A stretch of DNA of 64,000 bases from Brooklawnia sp937867175 (lineage in GTDB: Bacteria > Actinomycetota > Actinomycetes > Propionibacteriales > Propionibacteriaceae): contig DAISIR010000006.1 of assembly GCA_036821905.1 (NCBI GenBank), positions 93,248 through 157,247 on the forward strand, in the 5' to 3' direction. Below, in pieces: positions 1 to 8,941 of the stretch (the first letter of the stretch is position 1; each line of letters opens with the position of its first letter). The notes under the pieces were generated by a model. That model was given only the letters and a program-made list of their open reading frames with translations. It had not been told where the DNA came from and made no database searches. The position numbers and the translations under genes are program-made.

Positions 1-527
1 AACCGCATCACGGCGGTGTCGGTTTGGGCGGACTCCTCCTCACCGTGCTTGCGGTAGTCGATGACCAGCTTGATGCCGGTGTAGAGCAGGAAGGCGCCGA
101 AGATGAAGAAGACCCAGGCGAAGCGCTCGATGAGGGCAGCGCCCGCCATGATGAAGATGCCGCGGAAGACCAGCGCCAAAATGATGCCGCACATCAGCGC
201 GAACTGCTGATAGACACGCGGCACCCGCATGCTGCCCAGCACGATGATGAAGACGAAGAGGTTGTCGATCGACAACGAGTACTCGGTCAGGTAGCCGGAG
301 AAGAACTCGATGGCGTAGTCCCAACTCGTCTTGTCGGTCACCGGGTGGGCAAACAAGCCGATGCCGATGCCGAACATGACGGCCAGCATGACGTAGATGC
401 AGATCCAGATCGTCGCCTCCTTCATGGAGGGCTCGTGCGGCTTTCGGATCATCATGATCACGTCGAAGACCAAGATCGCCGTCAGCACTGACAAGGTGAC
501 GATCCAGACCAAGGGAGTTACGTGCAT
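1..527 (-). CDS. TerC/Alx family integral membrane protein (3' end cut by window)
   Basis: The first 175 codons of a TerC-family membrane protein are visible; the rest lies outside the window. The translation starts MHVTPLVWIVTLSVL and has several hydrophobic segments. It carries the family signature EYSLSIDNLFVF near residues 82-93, whose acidic residues lie in a membrane segment and are thought to handle metal ions. Members of this family are implicated in manganese export or metal loading of exported proteins. The ATG is preceded by GGAAGG at a suitable distance. A probable yybP-ykoY riboswitch lies just upstream, which supports a manganese-linked role. The exact substrate cannot be told from sequence. 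Confidence 0.85.
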   Translation of the reverse strand, partial: MHVTPLVWIVTLSVLTAILVFDVIMMIRKPHEPSMKEATIWICIYVMLAVMFGIGIGLFAHPVTDKTSWDYAIEFFSGYLTEYSLSIDNLFVFIIVLGSMRVPRVYQQFALMCGIILALVFRGIFIMAGAALIERFAWVFFIFGAFLLYTGIKLVIDYRKHGEEESAQTDTAVMR

Positions 528-559
528 CGGCGTACCTTCCGACTCAGAGAGGGAGAATT

Positions 560-655
560 ATCTTGGAGGTCTTGCCGCTGATCGTCCAGATCCGCTGCGG
601 ACTCGGAAGTCAAGCTTCGTGTTGACGATTCCGCACGGGGGCTACTCCCCTCCAC
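560..655 (-). promoter_or_regulatory. probable yybP-ykoY (Mn2+) riboswitch in the terC leader
   Basis: Read on the minus strand, the leader of the terC-type gene contains GGGGAGTAGC (650-641), then GTCAACAC (about 626-619), then GCAAGACCTCC (575-565). These blocks occur in this order in the conserved yybP-ykoY aptamer. That aptamer senses Mn2+ and typically sits upstream of TerC/Alx, MntP and P-type ATPase genes. Boundaries are approximate because the aptamer was recognised by its conserved blocks, not by a covariance model. It ends about 33 bases before the ATG, so control could be translational or by a terminator. Confidence 0.7.
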
Positions 656-767
656 CCAGGATTCTCTCACTTCACCGTGACCTGCGCCAACCCGACAGGG
701 ATGACCTCAGCACCATAGCACCGACCGTCCTCGACGCGGCTTGCGGCTTCACTTCAAACCTCGGTTG

Positions 768-2858
768 TCATCGAGTTGCCTCCACCATTTGCCTGAGTTC
801 CTTCTTGAGGTCAGCCACCTCGTCCCGCAGCCGGGCCGCCAATTCGAACTGGAGTTCGCTGGCCGCCTGATGCATCTGCGCAGTCAGTTCCTGGATCAGT
901 GCGGCCAGTTCGGTCGCCGGGAGGTTCGCTGCGTCCAAGTCGCGCAGTTCACTCGGCAGCGCGATCGAGGTGGTGCGCGTCCGTCCCCCGCCCTGGCGGC
1001 TGGCGACCCAGCGCTCGGTGTCGGCGTCCTCACGCGCCATCAGGTCAGTGATGTCGGCGATCCGCTTGCGCAGCGGTTGCGGGTCGATGCCGTGCGCCGC
1101 GTTGTACGCCACCTGCTTGGCGCGACGCCGGTTGGTCTCGTCGATTGCATGGCTCATCGAAGACGTCATCTGGTCGGCATACATGTGCACCTGGCCGGAG
1201 ACGTTGCGGGCGGCGCGTCCGATCGTCTGGATCAGGGACCGCTCCGACCTCAGGAAACCCTCCTTGTCGGCGTCAAGGATCGCCACCAATGACACCTCGG
1301 GCAGGTCGAGGCCCTCACGCAGCAGGTTGATGCCGACCAGCACGTCGTACTCTCCGAGCCGCAGCTCGCGCAGCAGCTCGACACGGCGCAGTGTGTCGAC
1401 TTCGGAGTGCAGGTAACGGGTTCGGACGCCGTGCTCCATCAGGTAGTCGGTGAGGTCCTCGGCCATCTTCTTGGTCAGGGTGGTCACCAGGACGCGCTCG
1501 TCGCGTTCGACACGCGCCCTGATCTCGCCCATCAGGTCGTCGATCTGGCCCTTGGTGGGTTTGACGATCACCTCTGGGTCGACCAGCCCGGTGGGCCGAA
1601 TGATCTGTTCGACGATCCCATCGGATCGCGAGATCTCGTAGGGGCCGGGGGTTGCGGACGAGTAGACGGTCTGCCCGATGCGTTCGGTGAACTCCTCGAA
1701 GCGCAGCGGACGATTGTCCATCGCGCTCGGCAGTCGGAAGCCGTGTTCGACCAAGGTGCGCTTGCGGCTCATATCGCCCTCGTACATCCCACCGATCTGC
1801 GGCACCGTGACGTGCGACTCGTCGATGACCAGCAGGAAGTCCTCCGGGAAGTAGTCGAGCAGACAGTTCGGGGGGGTACCCGGCCCGCGTCCGTCGATGT
1901 GCCGCGAGTAGTTCTCGATGCCTGCACAGGTGCCGATCTGACGCATCATCTCCACGTCGTAGGTGGTGCGCATCCGCAGCCGCTGCGCCTCCAGCAGCTT
2001 GCCCTGCGCCTCGAACTCGGCGAGGCGGTCTGCCAACTCCAATTCGATGCCGCTGATGGCGCGCTCCATACGCTCAGGCCCGGCCACGTAATGCGAAGCC
2101 GGAAAGACGTACATCTCATCGTCGGTGGTCACCAACTCGCCGGTCATCGGGTGCATGGTGGACAGGGCGTCGACTTCGTCGCCGAAGAACTCCACCCGGA
2201 CGGCATTGGCCTCGTACATCGGGAAGATCTCGAGGGTGTCACCACGCACCCGAAAGGTGCCGCGGGTGCCCGCGAGGTCATTCCGCACGTACTGCATTTC
2301 AACCAGTTTGTGCAGCAGGTCGTTGCGTCCCCACTCCTGCCCGACTCGCAGCTTGAGCATCGAGTCAACGTATTCCTGAGGTGTGCCGAGGCCGTAGATG
2401 GCCGAGACCGTCGCAACCACGATGACGTCGCGCCGGGTCAACAGGGAGTTGGTGGTCGAATAGCGAAGCCTCTCGACTTCCTCGTTGAGGCTGGAATCCT
2501 TCTCGATGAAGGTGTCGGTCTGTGGTACGTAGGCCTCGGGTTGGTAGTAGTCGTAGTAGCTGACGAAGTACTCGACCGCATTGGCAGGGAAGAACTGCCG
2601 CAACTCGGCCGCATACTGGGCGGCCAACGTCTTGTTCGGCTGCATCACCAGCATCGGACGCTGCAGCCGCTCGGCCAGCCAGGCGACCGTCGCCGTCTTG
2701 CCGGTGCCGGTCGCGCCGAGCAGGATGATGTCGCCCTCCCCCGCCCGCACCCGGCGTTCGAGTTCAGCTATTGCGGCCGGCTGGTCGCCGGAGGGCTGGA
2801 ATTCGGACTGCACCTTGAACGGTGCAACCCGCCGCGTTATCTCTTCGACTGGGCGCAT
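768..2858 (-). CDS. uvrB: excinuclease ABC subunit UvrB
   Basis: UvrB is the damage-verifying helicase-like subunit of nucleotide excision repair. It is loaded by UvrA and recruits UvrC. The 696-residue product has Walker A GATGTGKT near residues 48-55. It has the tyrosine-rich beta-hairpin YFVSYYDYYQPEAYVP near residue 105, the helicase motif VIDESHVT, the C-terminal helicase core with QTIGRAARN, and a terminal UVR coiled coil. The chosen start MRPVEEITRR gives the usual family length; an upstream extension in the same frame has no family similarity. It lies just after coaE, an order I recall from other actinobacteria. No LexA box is visible in front of it. Confidence 0.97.
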   Translation of the reverse strand: MRPVEEITRRVAPFKVQSEFQPSGDQPAAIAELERRVRAGEGDIILLGATGTGKTATVAWLAERLQRPMLVMQPNKTLAAQYAAELRQFFPANAVEYFVSYYDYYQPEAYVPQTDTFIEKDSSLNEEVERLRYSTTNSLLTRRDVIVVATVSAIYGLGTPQEYVDSMLKLRVGQEWGRNDLLHKLVEMQYVRNDLAGTRGTFRVRGDTLEIFPMYEANAVRVEFFGDEVDALSTMHPMTGELVTTDDEMYVFPASHYVAGPERMERAISGIELELADRLAEFEAQGKLLEAQRLRMRTTYDVEMMRQIGTCAGIENYSRHIDGRGPGTPPNCLLDYFPEDFLLVIDESHVTVPQIGGMYEGDMSRKRTLVEHGFRLPSAMDNRPLRFEEFTERIGQTVYSSATPGPYEISRSDGIVEQIIRPTGLVDPEVIVKPTKGQIDDLMGEIRARVERDERVLVTTLTKKMAEDLTDYLMEHGVRTRYLHSEVDTLRRVELLRELRLGEYDVLVGINLLREGLDLPEVSLVAILDADKEGFLRSERSLIQTIGRAARNVSGQVHMYADQMTSSMSHAIDETNRRRAKQVAYNAAHGIDPQPLRKRIADITDLMAREDADTERWVASRQGGGRTRTTSIALPSELRDLDAANLPATELAALIQELTAQMHQAASELQFELAARLRDEVADLKKELRQMVEATR

Positions 2859-2889
2859 GCGTCCAGCGTAGGTCGGCGCACCGACAGAC

Positions 2890-3507
2890 TCACTTTCCTG
2901 GTTCGCAGCCTTGGGCTTTGCTGCGCATCTGCGACCAAAGCCGCTCCACCTGCGCCTCAAGTTCGGCCCGGCTGCCGGAGTTGGTCACCACCCAATCGGC
3001 GGCTGCCAGTCGCTCGGCACGGCTGGCCTGGGCGTCCAGCCTGGCCTGAGCCTGTTCCTGACTGATGTCGTTGCGCCTCACCAGGCGCGCCACCTGCGTC
3101 TGGCTGGGGACGTCCACCACCACCACGGCGTCGAACTGGTCGACCAACCCGGTCTCGACCAGCAGCGGTATCACCGAAACCACGATCCGACCTGCTGCGG
3201 CCTGCGCGATGAGCTCTGCTCGCCGCCGCCGGACCAGGGGGTGGATGATCGCGTTGAGGTCGGCGCGGGCGGCGGCGTCTGCGAAGACGATCTCGCCCAG
3301 CGCCTGGCGATCCAGCCTGCCGGTTTGCGTCAGTACCTGTTCGCCGAACCTCGTCACCACCTGGGCCAGGCCGGGCGTCCCCGGTTCAACGACCTCCCGG
3401 GCGAGTTGGTCGGAATCGATCAGCAGCGCTCCGTGCTCTGCGAGCAGGTTGGCCACCGTCGTCTTGCCGGACGCGATGCCGCCGGTCAAGGCAACCGAGA
3501 AGGCCAC
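2890..3507 (-). CDS. coaE: dephospho-CoA kinase
   Basis: CoaE phosphorylates the 3' hydroxyl of dephospho-CoA in the last step of coenzyme A synthesis. The 205-residue product starts VAFSVALTGGIASGKTT, with the P-loop at residues 9-16. The DSD motif follows (LIDSDQLAREV), then HPLVR and the lid region RRNDISQEQAQARL typical of the family. The GTG start at 3507 has GGAGG about seven bases upstream. The start sits immediately behind the stop of the preceding phosphorylase gene, so the two are probably translationally coupled. In-frame codons further upstream belong to that other gene and were excluded. Confidence 0.95.
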   Translation of the reverse strand: MAFSVALTGGIASGKTTVANLLAEHGALLIDSDQLAREVVEPGTPGLAQVVTRFGEQVLTQTGRLDRQALGEIVFADAAARADLNAIIHPLVRRRRAELIAQAAAGRIVVSVIPLLVETGLVDQFDAVVVVDVPSQTQVARLVRRNDISQEQAQARLDAQASRAERLAAADWVVTNSGSRAELEAQVERLWSQMRSKAQGCEPGK

Positions 3508-3508
3508 C

Positions 3509-4279
3509 TCAATCCTCCAACCCGAACGCCGCATCAATCGCCATCCGCAGTGCGACTTCGTGGGACCCGACACCCCAGTCACGAGCGTCGTAGGTTTCCC
3601 CGGCGAGCGAGTCTGCCGTGAACAGGATCTGCCCGAACCGAACGCCGCGGAACAAGGCCCAGGCTGCCCAGGCCGCGCACTCCATCTCGACAACCGAACA
3701 GCCCTGTGCGATTCGATGGGCCAGCAGGGCGGGTGTCTCTCGGTAGAAGCCATCGGTCGTCCAAGTGTCGGCCTCCACCCCTTCATGTCCCCGTCCCCGG
3801 ATGGCTGACAGGCAGGCGGCGCGGACCGCGGCGTCGGTCTCCACCCACTCGCCGGGCGGCAGGTAATGGTGGCTGACGCCCTCGGCGCGCAACGCCCGGA
3901 CGGGTGTGATGAAGGCACCTTCATCGAAGGGACGCAGGGCCCCGCACGAACCGACCGCCACCGCGCACCGTACCCCTCGCTGGCGGAGGAACTCGCCCAC
4001 CATCACCGCCGCCGCAGCTCCGATCGGCGCCTCCACCAGCGCCACCCGCCGGCCAGCGCGTTCGATCTGATAGATGGGGTAGCGAGCGGTGACGAAGTCG
4101 ACCACGCCCACCTGGCGTAGCCGCTCCGCCTGAGCATGGGCCAAGACCTGTTGTCCGAGGATCGCCAGCACCGCCCGCTCGGGAAGGCGCTCCTCAGGCT
4201 TGGACTGGCTGAGACGGGAGACCAGGTCATCGGGATCGTCGTCATAGTCCAGGATCGGCCAGTCGCCAAGGGTCAGCAT
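3509..4279 (-). CDS. nucleoside phosphorylase superfamily protein
   Basis: The 256-residue product belongs to the PNP/uridine phosphorylase superfamily, whose members cleave N-glycosidic bonds of nucleosides using phosphate or water. Visible signatures are the glycine-rich stretch VAVGSCGALRPF near residue 105-120 and CSVVEMECAA near residue 195-205. The Met-Glu pair of the latter contacts the ribose in this superfamily. The first 60 residues resemble the N-terminal extension of uridine-phosphorylase-like proteins. The ATG is preceded by AAGGAGG. Substrate (uridine, purine nucleoside or a modified nucleoside) cannot be assigned from sequence. The gene sits between rpsA and coaE and is probably cotranscribed with coaE. 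Confidence 0.8.
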   Translation of the reverse strand: MLTLGDWPILDYDDDPDDLVSRLSQSKPEERLPERAVLAILGQQVLAHAQAERLRQVGVVDFVTARYPIYQIERAGRRVALVEAPIGAAAAVMVGEFLRQRGVRCAVAVGSCGALRPFDEGAFITPVRALRAEGVSHHYLPPGEWVETDAAVRAACLSAIRGRGHEGVEADTWTTDGFYRETPALLAHRIAQGCSVVEMECAAWAAWALFRGVRFGQILFTADSLAGETYDARDWGVGSHEVALRMAIDAAFGLED

Positions 4280-4297
4280 GGGTCCTCCTTGTTTGCG

Positions 4298-4336
4298 CAA
4301 AACGCCCCGGACCACACTGAGGTCCGGGGCGTTTTG
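4298..4336 (-). terminator. intrinsic terminator after rpsA
   Basis: A perfect inverted repeat of 16 bases per arm (CAAAACGCCCCGGACC and its complement) encloses a 7-base loop. It starts 12 bases beyond the rpsA stop codon. The A/T bases at the outer ends give a short U run on the minus-strand transcript. The symmetric structure could work in both directions, but only minus-strand genes flank it. Confidence 0.85.
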
Positions 4337-4348
4337 CGGGTTCGTGTA

Positions 4349-5803
4349 TCAGTTGTTGCCGCTGGTGAGCTTCTCACGAAGCTCCTGCAAGGCCTCATCG
4401 AAGGCGAGTGAGCCCTCACCCGCAGCGGGCTCCGAGGTGTAGCCGGTGGGCGACGCGGTCTGCGCGGCTGCCGAGGCAGCGGTCTCCTCCGCCTCTGCGG
4501 CCTGCTTCTTGAGCGCCAGCCAGCGGGCCTGCGCCTCGGCGTACTGGGTTTCCCAAGCAGCCTGCTGCTCCTCGAAGCCGGGCTTCCACTCGTTGGTCTC
4601 CGGATCGAAGCCCTCGGGGTAGATGTAGTTGCCCTGCTCGTCGTAGCTGGCGGTCATACCGTAGAGCGACGGGTCGAAGTCGTCCGCAGCGATGTCGACG
4701 CCCTGGTTGGCCTGCTTGAGGCTCAGCGAGATACGGCGACGATCCAGGTCGATGTCGATGATCTTGACCATGACGTCGTCGTCGACCGACACGACCTGCT
4801 CGGGGATCTCCACGTGGCGCTCGGCCAGTTCGGAGACGTGCACGAGGCCCTCGATGCCGTCCTCAACCCGCACGAAGGCGCCGAACGGCACGAGCTTGGT
4901 GACCTTGCCGGGCACGATCTCGCCGATCTGGTGCGTCCGCGCGAAGGTCTGCCACGGATCCTCCTGGGTCGCTTTGAGCGACAAGGAGACCCGCTCGCGG
5001 TCGAGCTCGACGTCCTTGACCTCGACGGTGACCTGCTGGCCGACTTCGACCACCTCGCTCGGGTGGTCGATGTGCTTCCAGCTGAGTTCGGAAACGTGCA
5101 CCAGGCCGTCCACACCGCCCAGGTCGACGAAAGCGCCGAAGTTGACGATGGACGAGACCACGCCCTTGCGGATCTGGCCCCTCTGCAGCTGGTGCAGGAA
5201 GCTCTGGCGAACCTCGGACTGGGTCTGCTCGAGCCACGCACGACGGCTGAGCACCACATTGTTGCGGTTCTTGTCGAGCTCAATGATCTTGGCTTCGATC
5301 TCTTGGCTCACGTAGGGCTGCAGATCGCGCACGCGGCGCATTTCGACGAGGGAGGCCGGCAGGAAGCCCCGCAGGCCGATGTCGACGATCAGGCCACCCT
5401 TGACCACCTCGATGACGGTGCCGGTGACGACGCCGTCCTCCTCCTTGATCTTTTCGATCGTGCCCCAGGCGCGCTCGTACTGCGCGCGCTTCTTGGACAG
5501 GATCAGGCGACCTTCCTTGTCCTCCTTCTGCTGGACGAGGGCCTCGACCTCGTCACCCACCTGGACGACGTCGAAGGGATCGACGTCATGCTTGATGGAC
5601 AGTTCCTTGGAGGGGATGACACCTTCGGTCTTGTAGCCGATGTCGAGGAGTACCTCGTCCCGGTCGACCTTGACGACGGTGCCGGTGACGATGTCGCCGT
5701 CATTGAAGTACTTGATGGTGGAATCGACCGCGGCCTCGAAGGCTTCCGGCGTGCCGATGTCGTCGATTGCGACCTGGTTCGAGGCCTCAGTTGAGGAGGT
5801 CAT
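4349..5803 (-). CDS. rpsA: 30S ribosomal protein S1
   Basis: The 484-residue product is an actinobacterial-length S1 protein. It has four S1 RNA-binding repeats at roughly residues 35-105, 120-190, 205-275 and 290-360. The repeats show GVV.S.VNFGAFVDLGGVDGLVHVSEL and the parallel VPFGAFVRVEDGIEGLVHVSEL. S1 binds mRNA leaders and helps initiation on the 30S subunit. After the fourth repeat comes an acidic, Ala/Gln-rich tail of about 110 residues, probably disordered. It is a single-gene transcript by appearance, with its own promoter upstream and a strong terminator downstream. The N-terminus MTSSTEASNQ matches the family. Confidence 0.97.
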   Translation of the reverse strand: MTSSTEASNQVAIDDIGTPEAFEAAVDSTIKYFNDGDIVTGTVVKVDRDEVLLDIGYKTEGVIPSKELSIKHDVDPFDVVQVGDEVEALVQQKEDKEGRLILSKKRAQYERAWGTIEKIKEEDGVVTGTVIEVVKGGLIVDIGLRGFLPASLVEMRRVRDLQPYVSQEIEAKIIELDKNRNNVVLSRRAWLEQTQSEVRQSFLHQLQRGQIRKGVVSSIVNFGAFVDLGGVDGLVHVSELSWKHIDHPSEVVEVGQQVTVEVKDVELDRERVSLSLKATQEDPWQTFARTHQIGEIVPGKVTKLVPFGAFVRVEDGIEGLVHVSELAERHVEIPEQVVSVDDDVMVKIIDIDLDRRRISLSLKQANQGVDIAADDFDPSLYGMTASYDEQGNYIYPEGFDPETNEWKPGFEEQQAAWETQYAEAQARWLALKKQAAEAEETAASAAAQTASPTGYTSEPAAGEGSLAFDEALQELREKLTSGNN

Positions 5804-6181
5804 GTAGTAGGGCTCCGATTGCTTGTTGTCTTGTTGTACTGGACGCAGCGCGACCTGTCACGATGCTTCAGTGAACCTGCTCAGCCAAGCTCGAACGGCC
5901 CTGTCGATCCGCAGGTGCCGCGCGTCGTCCGGTTGAGCGGCGTGTCACACCGCACGTGCCGCCTGCTCCGTCCGAGGCGACCCGAGCCACAATGCCGTTT
6001 CAGTCTACTTACGCCTGAGCGCGAGGGTCAATCCGTCTTACTGGCGCGCATCATGGCTTGCTGGCCTTGGCTGTGTCTCGACTGATTCAACAACCACTTG
6101 GGAGATGCACACGATGACTGGCCACCGGATCACGGCCCAAGGTCTCTACTTGCCGATGATCAACCGCCGTCAGCTGAGCAT
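5804..6181 (-). other. long rpsA leader / polA-rpsA intergenic region, no gene seen
   Basis: This 378-base gap has no convincing reading frame. It contains the rpsA promoter at 6002-6031 and about 190 bases of untranslated leader before the rpsA ATG. Within the leader two nearly identical 13-base blocks (GCGGCACGTGCGG and GCGGCACCTGCGG, minus strand) lie close together. S1 synthesis is autoregulated at its leader in enterobacteria, so the long leader may serve that role here, which is inference only. Confidence 0.5.
6002..6031 (-). promoter_or_regulatory. probable sigma-70-type promoter of rpsA
   Basis: On the minus strand TTGACC (6031-6026) and TAGACT (6007-6002) are separated by 18 bases. 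Both fit the actinobacterial housekeeping consensus (TTGACN, TANNNT), and the pair points to rpsA. Confidence 0.6.
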
Positions 6182-8884
6182 TCAGTGGGCAGCCGCAAGC
6201 CAGGTCTGCCCGTAACCGACCGAGACGTCCAGCGGCACCTTGAGGTCTGCAGCGCCGGCCATCTGCTCGCGGACCAATTCGGTGACGACGTCCCGTTCGC
6301 CGGGGGCCACCTCGAGGACCAATTCGTCGTGGATCTGCAGCAGGATCCGCGACTTCAGGCCGGCTCGGGTCAATACACCGTCCAGCCGGATCATGGCGAT
6401 CTTGATGATGTCGGCGGCGGAACCTTGGATGGGCGCATTGAGGGCCATCCGTTCGGCCATCTCGCGACGCTGCCGATTGGACGAGGTCAGGTCGGGCAGA
6501 TAGCGGCGGCGTCCCAGGATCGTCTCGGTGTAGCCGGTCCGCCGGGCCTGCGCGACGATGTCGTTAAGGTAGTCGCGCACCCCACCGAACGTGGTGAAGT
6601 AGTCGTCCATCAGCTCGCGCGCCTCGCCCACCGAAAGACCCAGCCTGGTCGACAGCCCGTAGGCCGACAGCCCGTACGCCAGTCCGTAGTTCATCTGCTT
6701 GACGCCGGCCCGCTGGGCGCCGGTCACCTCTTTCGGCGGCACCCCGAAGACCTTCGACGCAGTCACGGTGTGGAAGTCGACCCCACTGCGGAAGGCCTCG
6801 ATCAGATCGGTGTCGCCGGAGACGTCGGCCATCACCCGCATCTCGATCTGTGAGTAGTCGGCGCTCAGCAGCGCCTCGTATCCGGCCCCCACCACGAAGG
6901 CGGCCCGCACCCGGCGTCCCTCGTCGGTGCGGATCGGAATGTTCTGCAGGTTCGGGTCGGCGGAGCTGAGCCGTCCGGTCGCGGCGATCGTTTGCAGGTA
7001 GGTGGTGTGGACGCGCCCGTCGTCCTGGACCGCCTTGCGCAAGCCCTCGACGGCCTGCCGGAGCTTGATCGAGTCGCGGTGAGCCAACAGATGGGCGAGG
7101 AATGGGTGCGCGGTGCGTGCGAACAGGCCCTCCAGCGCCTCGGCGTCGGTGGTGTAGCCCGACTTGATCTTCTTGGTGCGTGGCAGGTCGAGCTGGTCGA
7201 AAAGCACCGCCTGCAGCTGCTTCGGCGAGCCAAGGTTCACCTGCTGGCCGACCGCCTCCCAGGCAGCCTGCTCGGCAGCGCGGACCCGGGCGTCGAACTC
7301 GGCGTACAGCCCGTCCAGCACGTCGGTGTCCAGCGCGATGCCGTCACGTTCCATCCGTGCCAGGATGCGTTGCAACGGCATCTCGACCTCAGCGAGCAGG
7401 CTGCGCTGACCCAAATCGTCCAGTTCATCGGTCAGCGCCTCGGCCAGGTCGATGACCGCCCGGGCCCGCACCATCGCGGCCTCGGCCTGCTCGTCGAGCG
7501 ACTCGTCGCCGAAATCGAGCATCAGCTGCTCGTCGGGGCCTGCACCTGACGAGTCGACCCGCAACTCGCGCTTGAGGTGGCGGATCGACAGATCGGCGAG
7601 GTCGTAACTGCGCTGATCGGGACGCAGCAGGTAAGCGGCCAGCTCGGTGTCGCAGACCAAGCCCGCCAGGTGCCAGCCGTGCTGCCAGATCGCCAGCAGC
7701 GGCCCCTTCGCGGCATGCATGGCCTTGCCGCGCACCGGATCGCCCAGCCACGCCGCCAGCGCCTGTTCGTCGGCCAAACTGAGATCGGCGACGTCTGTCC
7801 AGCAGGCTGCACCGTCGGCGCTGGCCAGCGCGACAGCGGTCAGCTCGCCCGTGCCGGAGCCCCACCGACCGGCGACGTCCAGCCCGGTAAGCTCGCCGGC
7901 AGCGTGGGCGGCCAGCCAGCCCGCCAGCTCACCCGGGCGAAGGCGCTGACCGGCGAGTTCGAAGCCGTCCTCGACCGGCGCATCGTCGATCGGGAAGGTT
8001 TCCAGCAGTCGGTCGCGAAGCACCCGGAACTCCAGGGCGTCGAAGAGCTGATGGACGGCGTCCCGGTTGTAGCCTCGCTTGGCCAGGTCATCCAGGCCGA
8101 CCGGCAACGTCAGACCACGGACGAGGTGGTTCAGCTGACGGTTGCGGCGCACGTCGTCCAGGTGGGCGCGCAGCGAGTCGCCGACCTTGCCACGCACCTG
8201 ATCGACACGGGCCAGCAAGTTGTCCAGGCTGCCGTAGCCGGTGAGCCATTTGGCGGCTGTCTTGACCCCGACCCCGGGCACCCCTGGGAGATTGTCACTG
8301 GTCTCCCCCACCAAGGCGGCCAACTCTGGGTACTGGTGAGGCCCGACGCCATACTTCGCCTCGATCGCCGCCGGGGTCATCCGGGACAGCTCGGAGACCC
8401 CGCGCACCGGGTAGAGCACGGTGGTGTTGTCGTCGACCAATTGGTAAGTGTCGCGGTCACCGGTGACGATGACGCTGGCCCAGCCGCGCTGGTCGGCCTG
8501 GTCGGTGAGAGTGGCGATGATGTCGTCGGCTTCGTAACCGTCCAGTTGGACGTGGACGACGTTCAGTGCATCCAACACCTCTTGGATCAAGCTCACCTGG
8601 CCCGCGAACTCGTCAGGGCTCTTCGCCCGGGTCGCCTTGTAATCGGAGTACTGCTCAGACCGGAAGGTGGCTCGGGAGACATCGAACGCCACCACCACGT
8701 GGGTCGGCTGCTCGTCGCGCAGCACGTTGATCAGCATCGATGTGAACCCGTAGACAGCGTTGGTGTGCTGGCCGGACGCGGTCGAGAAGTTCTCGGCAGG
8801 CAACGCATAGAACGCCCGGTACGCCATCGAGTGGCCGTCGATGAGCATGACCTTGGGCTGGGTGCTGGTCGTTGGGTCACTCAC
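6182..8884 (-). CDS. polA: DNA polymerase I
   Basis: The 900-residue product fills gaps and removes RNA primers. The N-terminal 5' nuclease domain begins with VMLIDGHSMAYRAFYAL and carries the metal-binding DGYEADDIIATL and TGDRD motifs. The polymerase domain shows motif A (SADYSQIEMR, about residue 674), motif B (KQMNYGLAYGLS, about 731) and motif C (QIHDELVLEV, about 856). The middle domain corresponds to a 3'-5' exonuclease but shows GLDVAG where an active enzyme has a DxE motif. Proofreading is therefore probably lost, as known for mycobacterial Pol I. The GTG start at 8884 (VSDPTTSTQPKV) has GGCAGG upstream; longer in-frame starts overlap the divergent gene. Confidence 0.96.
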   Translation of the reverse strand: MSDPTTSTQPKVMLIDGHSMAYRAFYALPAENFSTASGQHTNAVYGFTSMLINVLRDEQPTHVVVAFDVSRATFRSEQYSDYKATRAKSPDEFAGQVSLIQEVLDALNVVHVQLDGYEADDIIATLTDQADQRGWASVIVTGDRDTYQLVDDNTTVLYPVRGVSELSRMTPAAIEAKYGVGPHQYPELAALVGETSDNLPGVPGVGVKTAAKWLTGYGSLDNLLARVDQVRGKVGDSLRAHLDDVRRNRQLNHLVRGLTLPVGLDDLAKRGYNRDAVHQLFDALEFRVLRDRLLETFPIDDAPVEDGFELAGQRLRPGELAGWLAAHAAGELTGLDVAGRWGSGTGELTAVALASADGAACWTDVADLSLADEQALAAWLGDPVRGKAMHAAKGPLLAIWQHGWHLAGLVCDTELAAYLLRPDQRSYDLADLSIRHLKRELRVDSSGAGPDEQLMLDFGDESLDEQAEAAMVRARAVIDLAEALTDELDDLGQRSLLAEVEMPLQRILARMERDGIALDTDVLDGLYAEFDARVRAAEQAAWEAVGQQVNLGSPKQLQAVLFDQLDLPRTKKIKSGYTTDAEALEGLFARTAHPFLAHLLAHRDSIKLRQAVEGLRKAVQDDGRVHTTYLQTIAATGRLSSADPNLQNIPIRTDEGRRVRAAFVVGAGYEALLSADYSQIEMRVMADVSGDTDLIEAFRSGVDFHTVTASKVFGVPPKEVTGAQRAGVKQMNYGLAYGLSAYGLSTRLGLSVGEARELMDDYFTTFGGVRDYLNDIVAQARRTGYTETILGRRRYLPDLTSSNRQRREMAERMALNAPIQGSAADIIKIAMIRLDGVLTRAGLKSRILLQIHDELVLEVAPGERDVVTELVREQMAGAADLKVPLDVSVGYGQTWLAAAH

Positions 8885-8909
8885 CTGCCCGACTGTAGTC
8901 GGCCACGCC

Positions 8910-8930
8910 GACACAACCGCGGCTTGTGTC
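8910..8930. promoter_or_regulatory. perfect palindrome between divergent polA and thioesterase genes
   Basis: The sequence GACACAA, seven bases (CCGCGGC), then TTGTGTC forms a perfect 7-base inverted repeat. It is centred in the 57-base gap between the two divergent starts. A possible polA -10 (TACTGT, minus strand, 8936-8931) abuts it. Its size and place suggest a binding site for a dimeric repressor; the protein is unknown. Confidence 0.45.
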
Positions 8931-8941
8931 ACAGTAACCTC

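Noticed and set aside
1407..3065. A 552-codon open frame on the plus strand across uvrB
   Set aside because: It is antisense to clear uvrB motifs, has no family similarity, and is a by-product of high GC content.
7577..8941. Long plus-strand open frame upstream of and continuous with the thioesterase
   Set aside because: It is antisense to polA. The thioesterase family N-terminus begins at the ATG at 8942.
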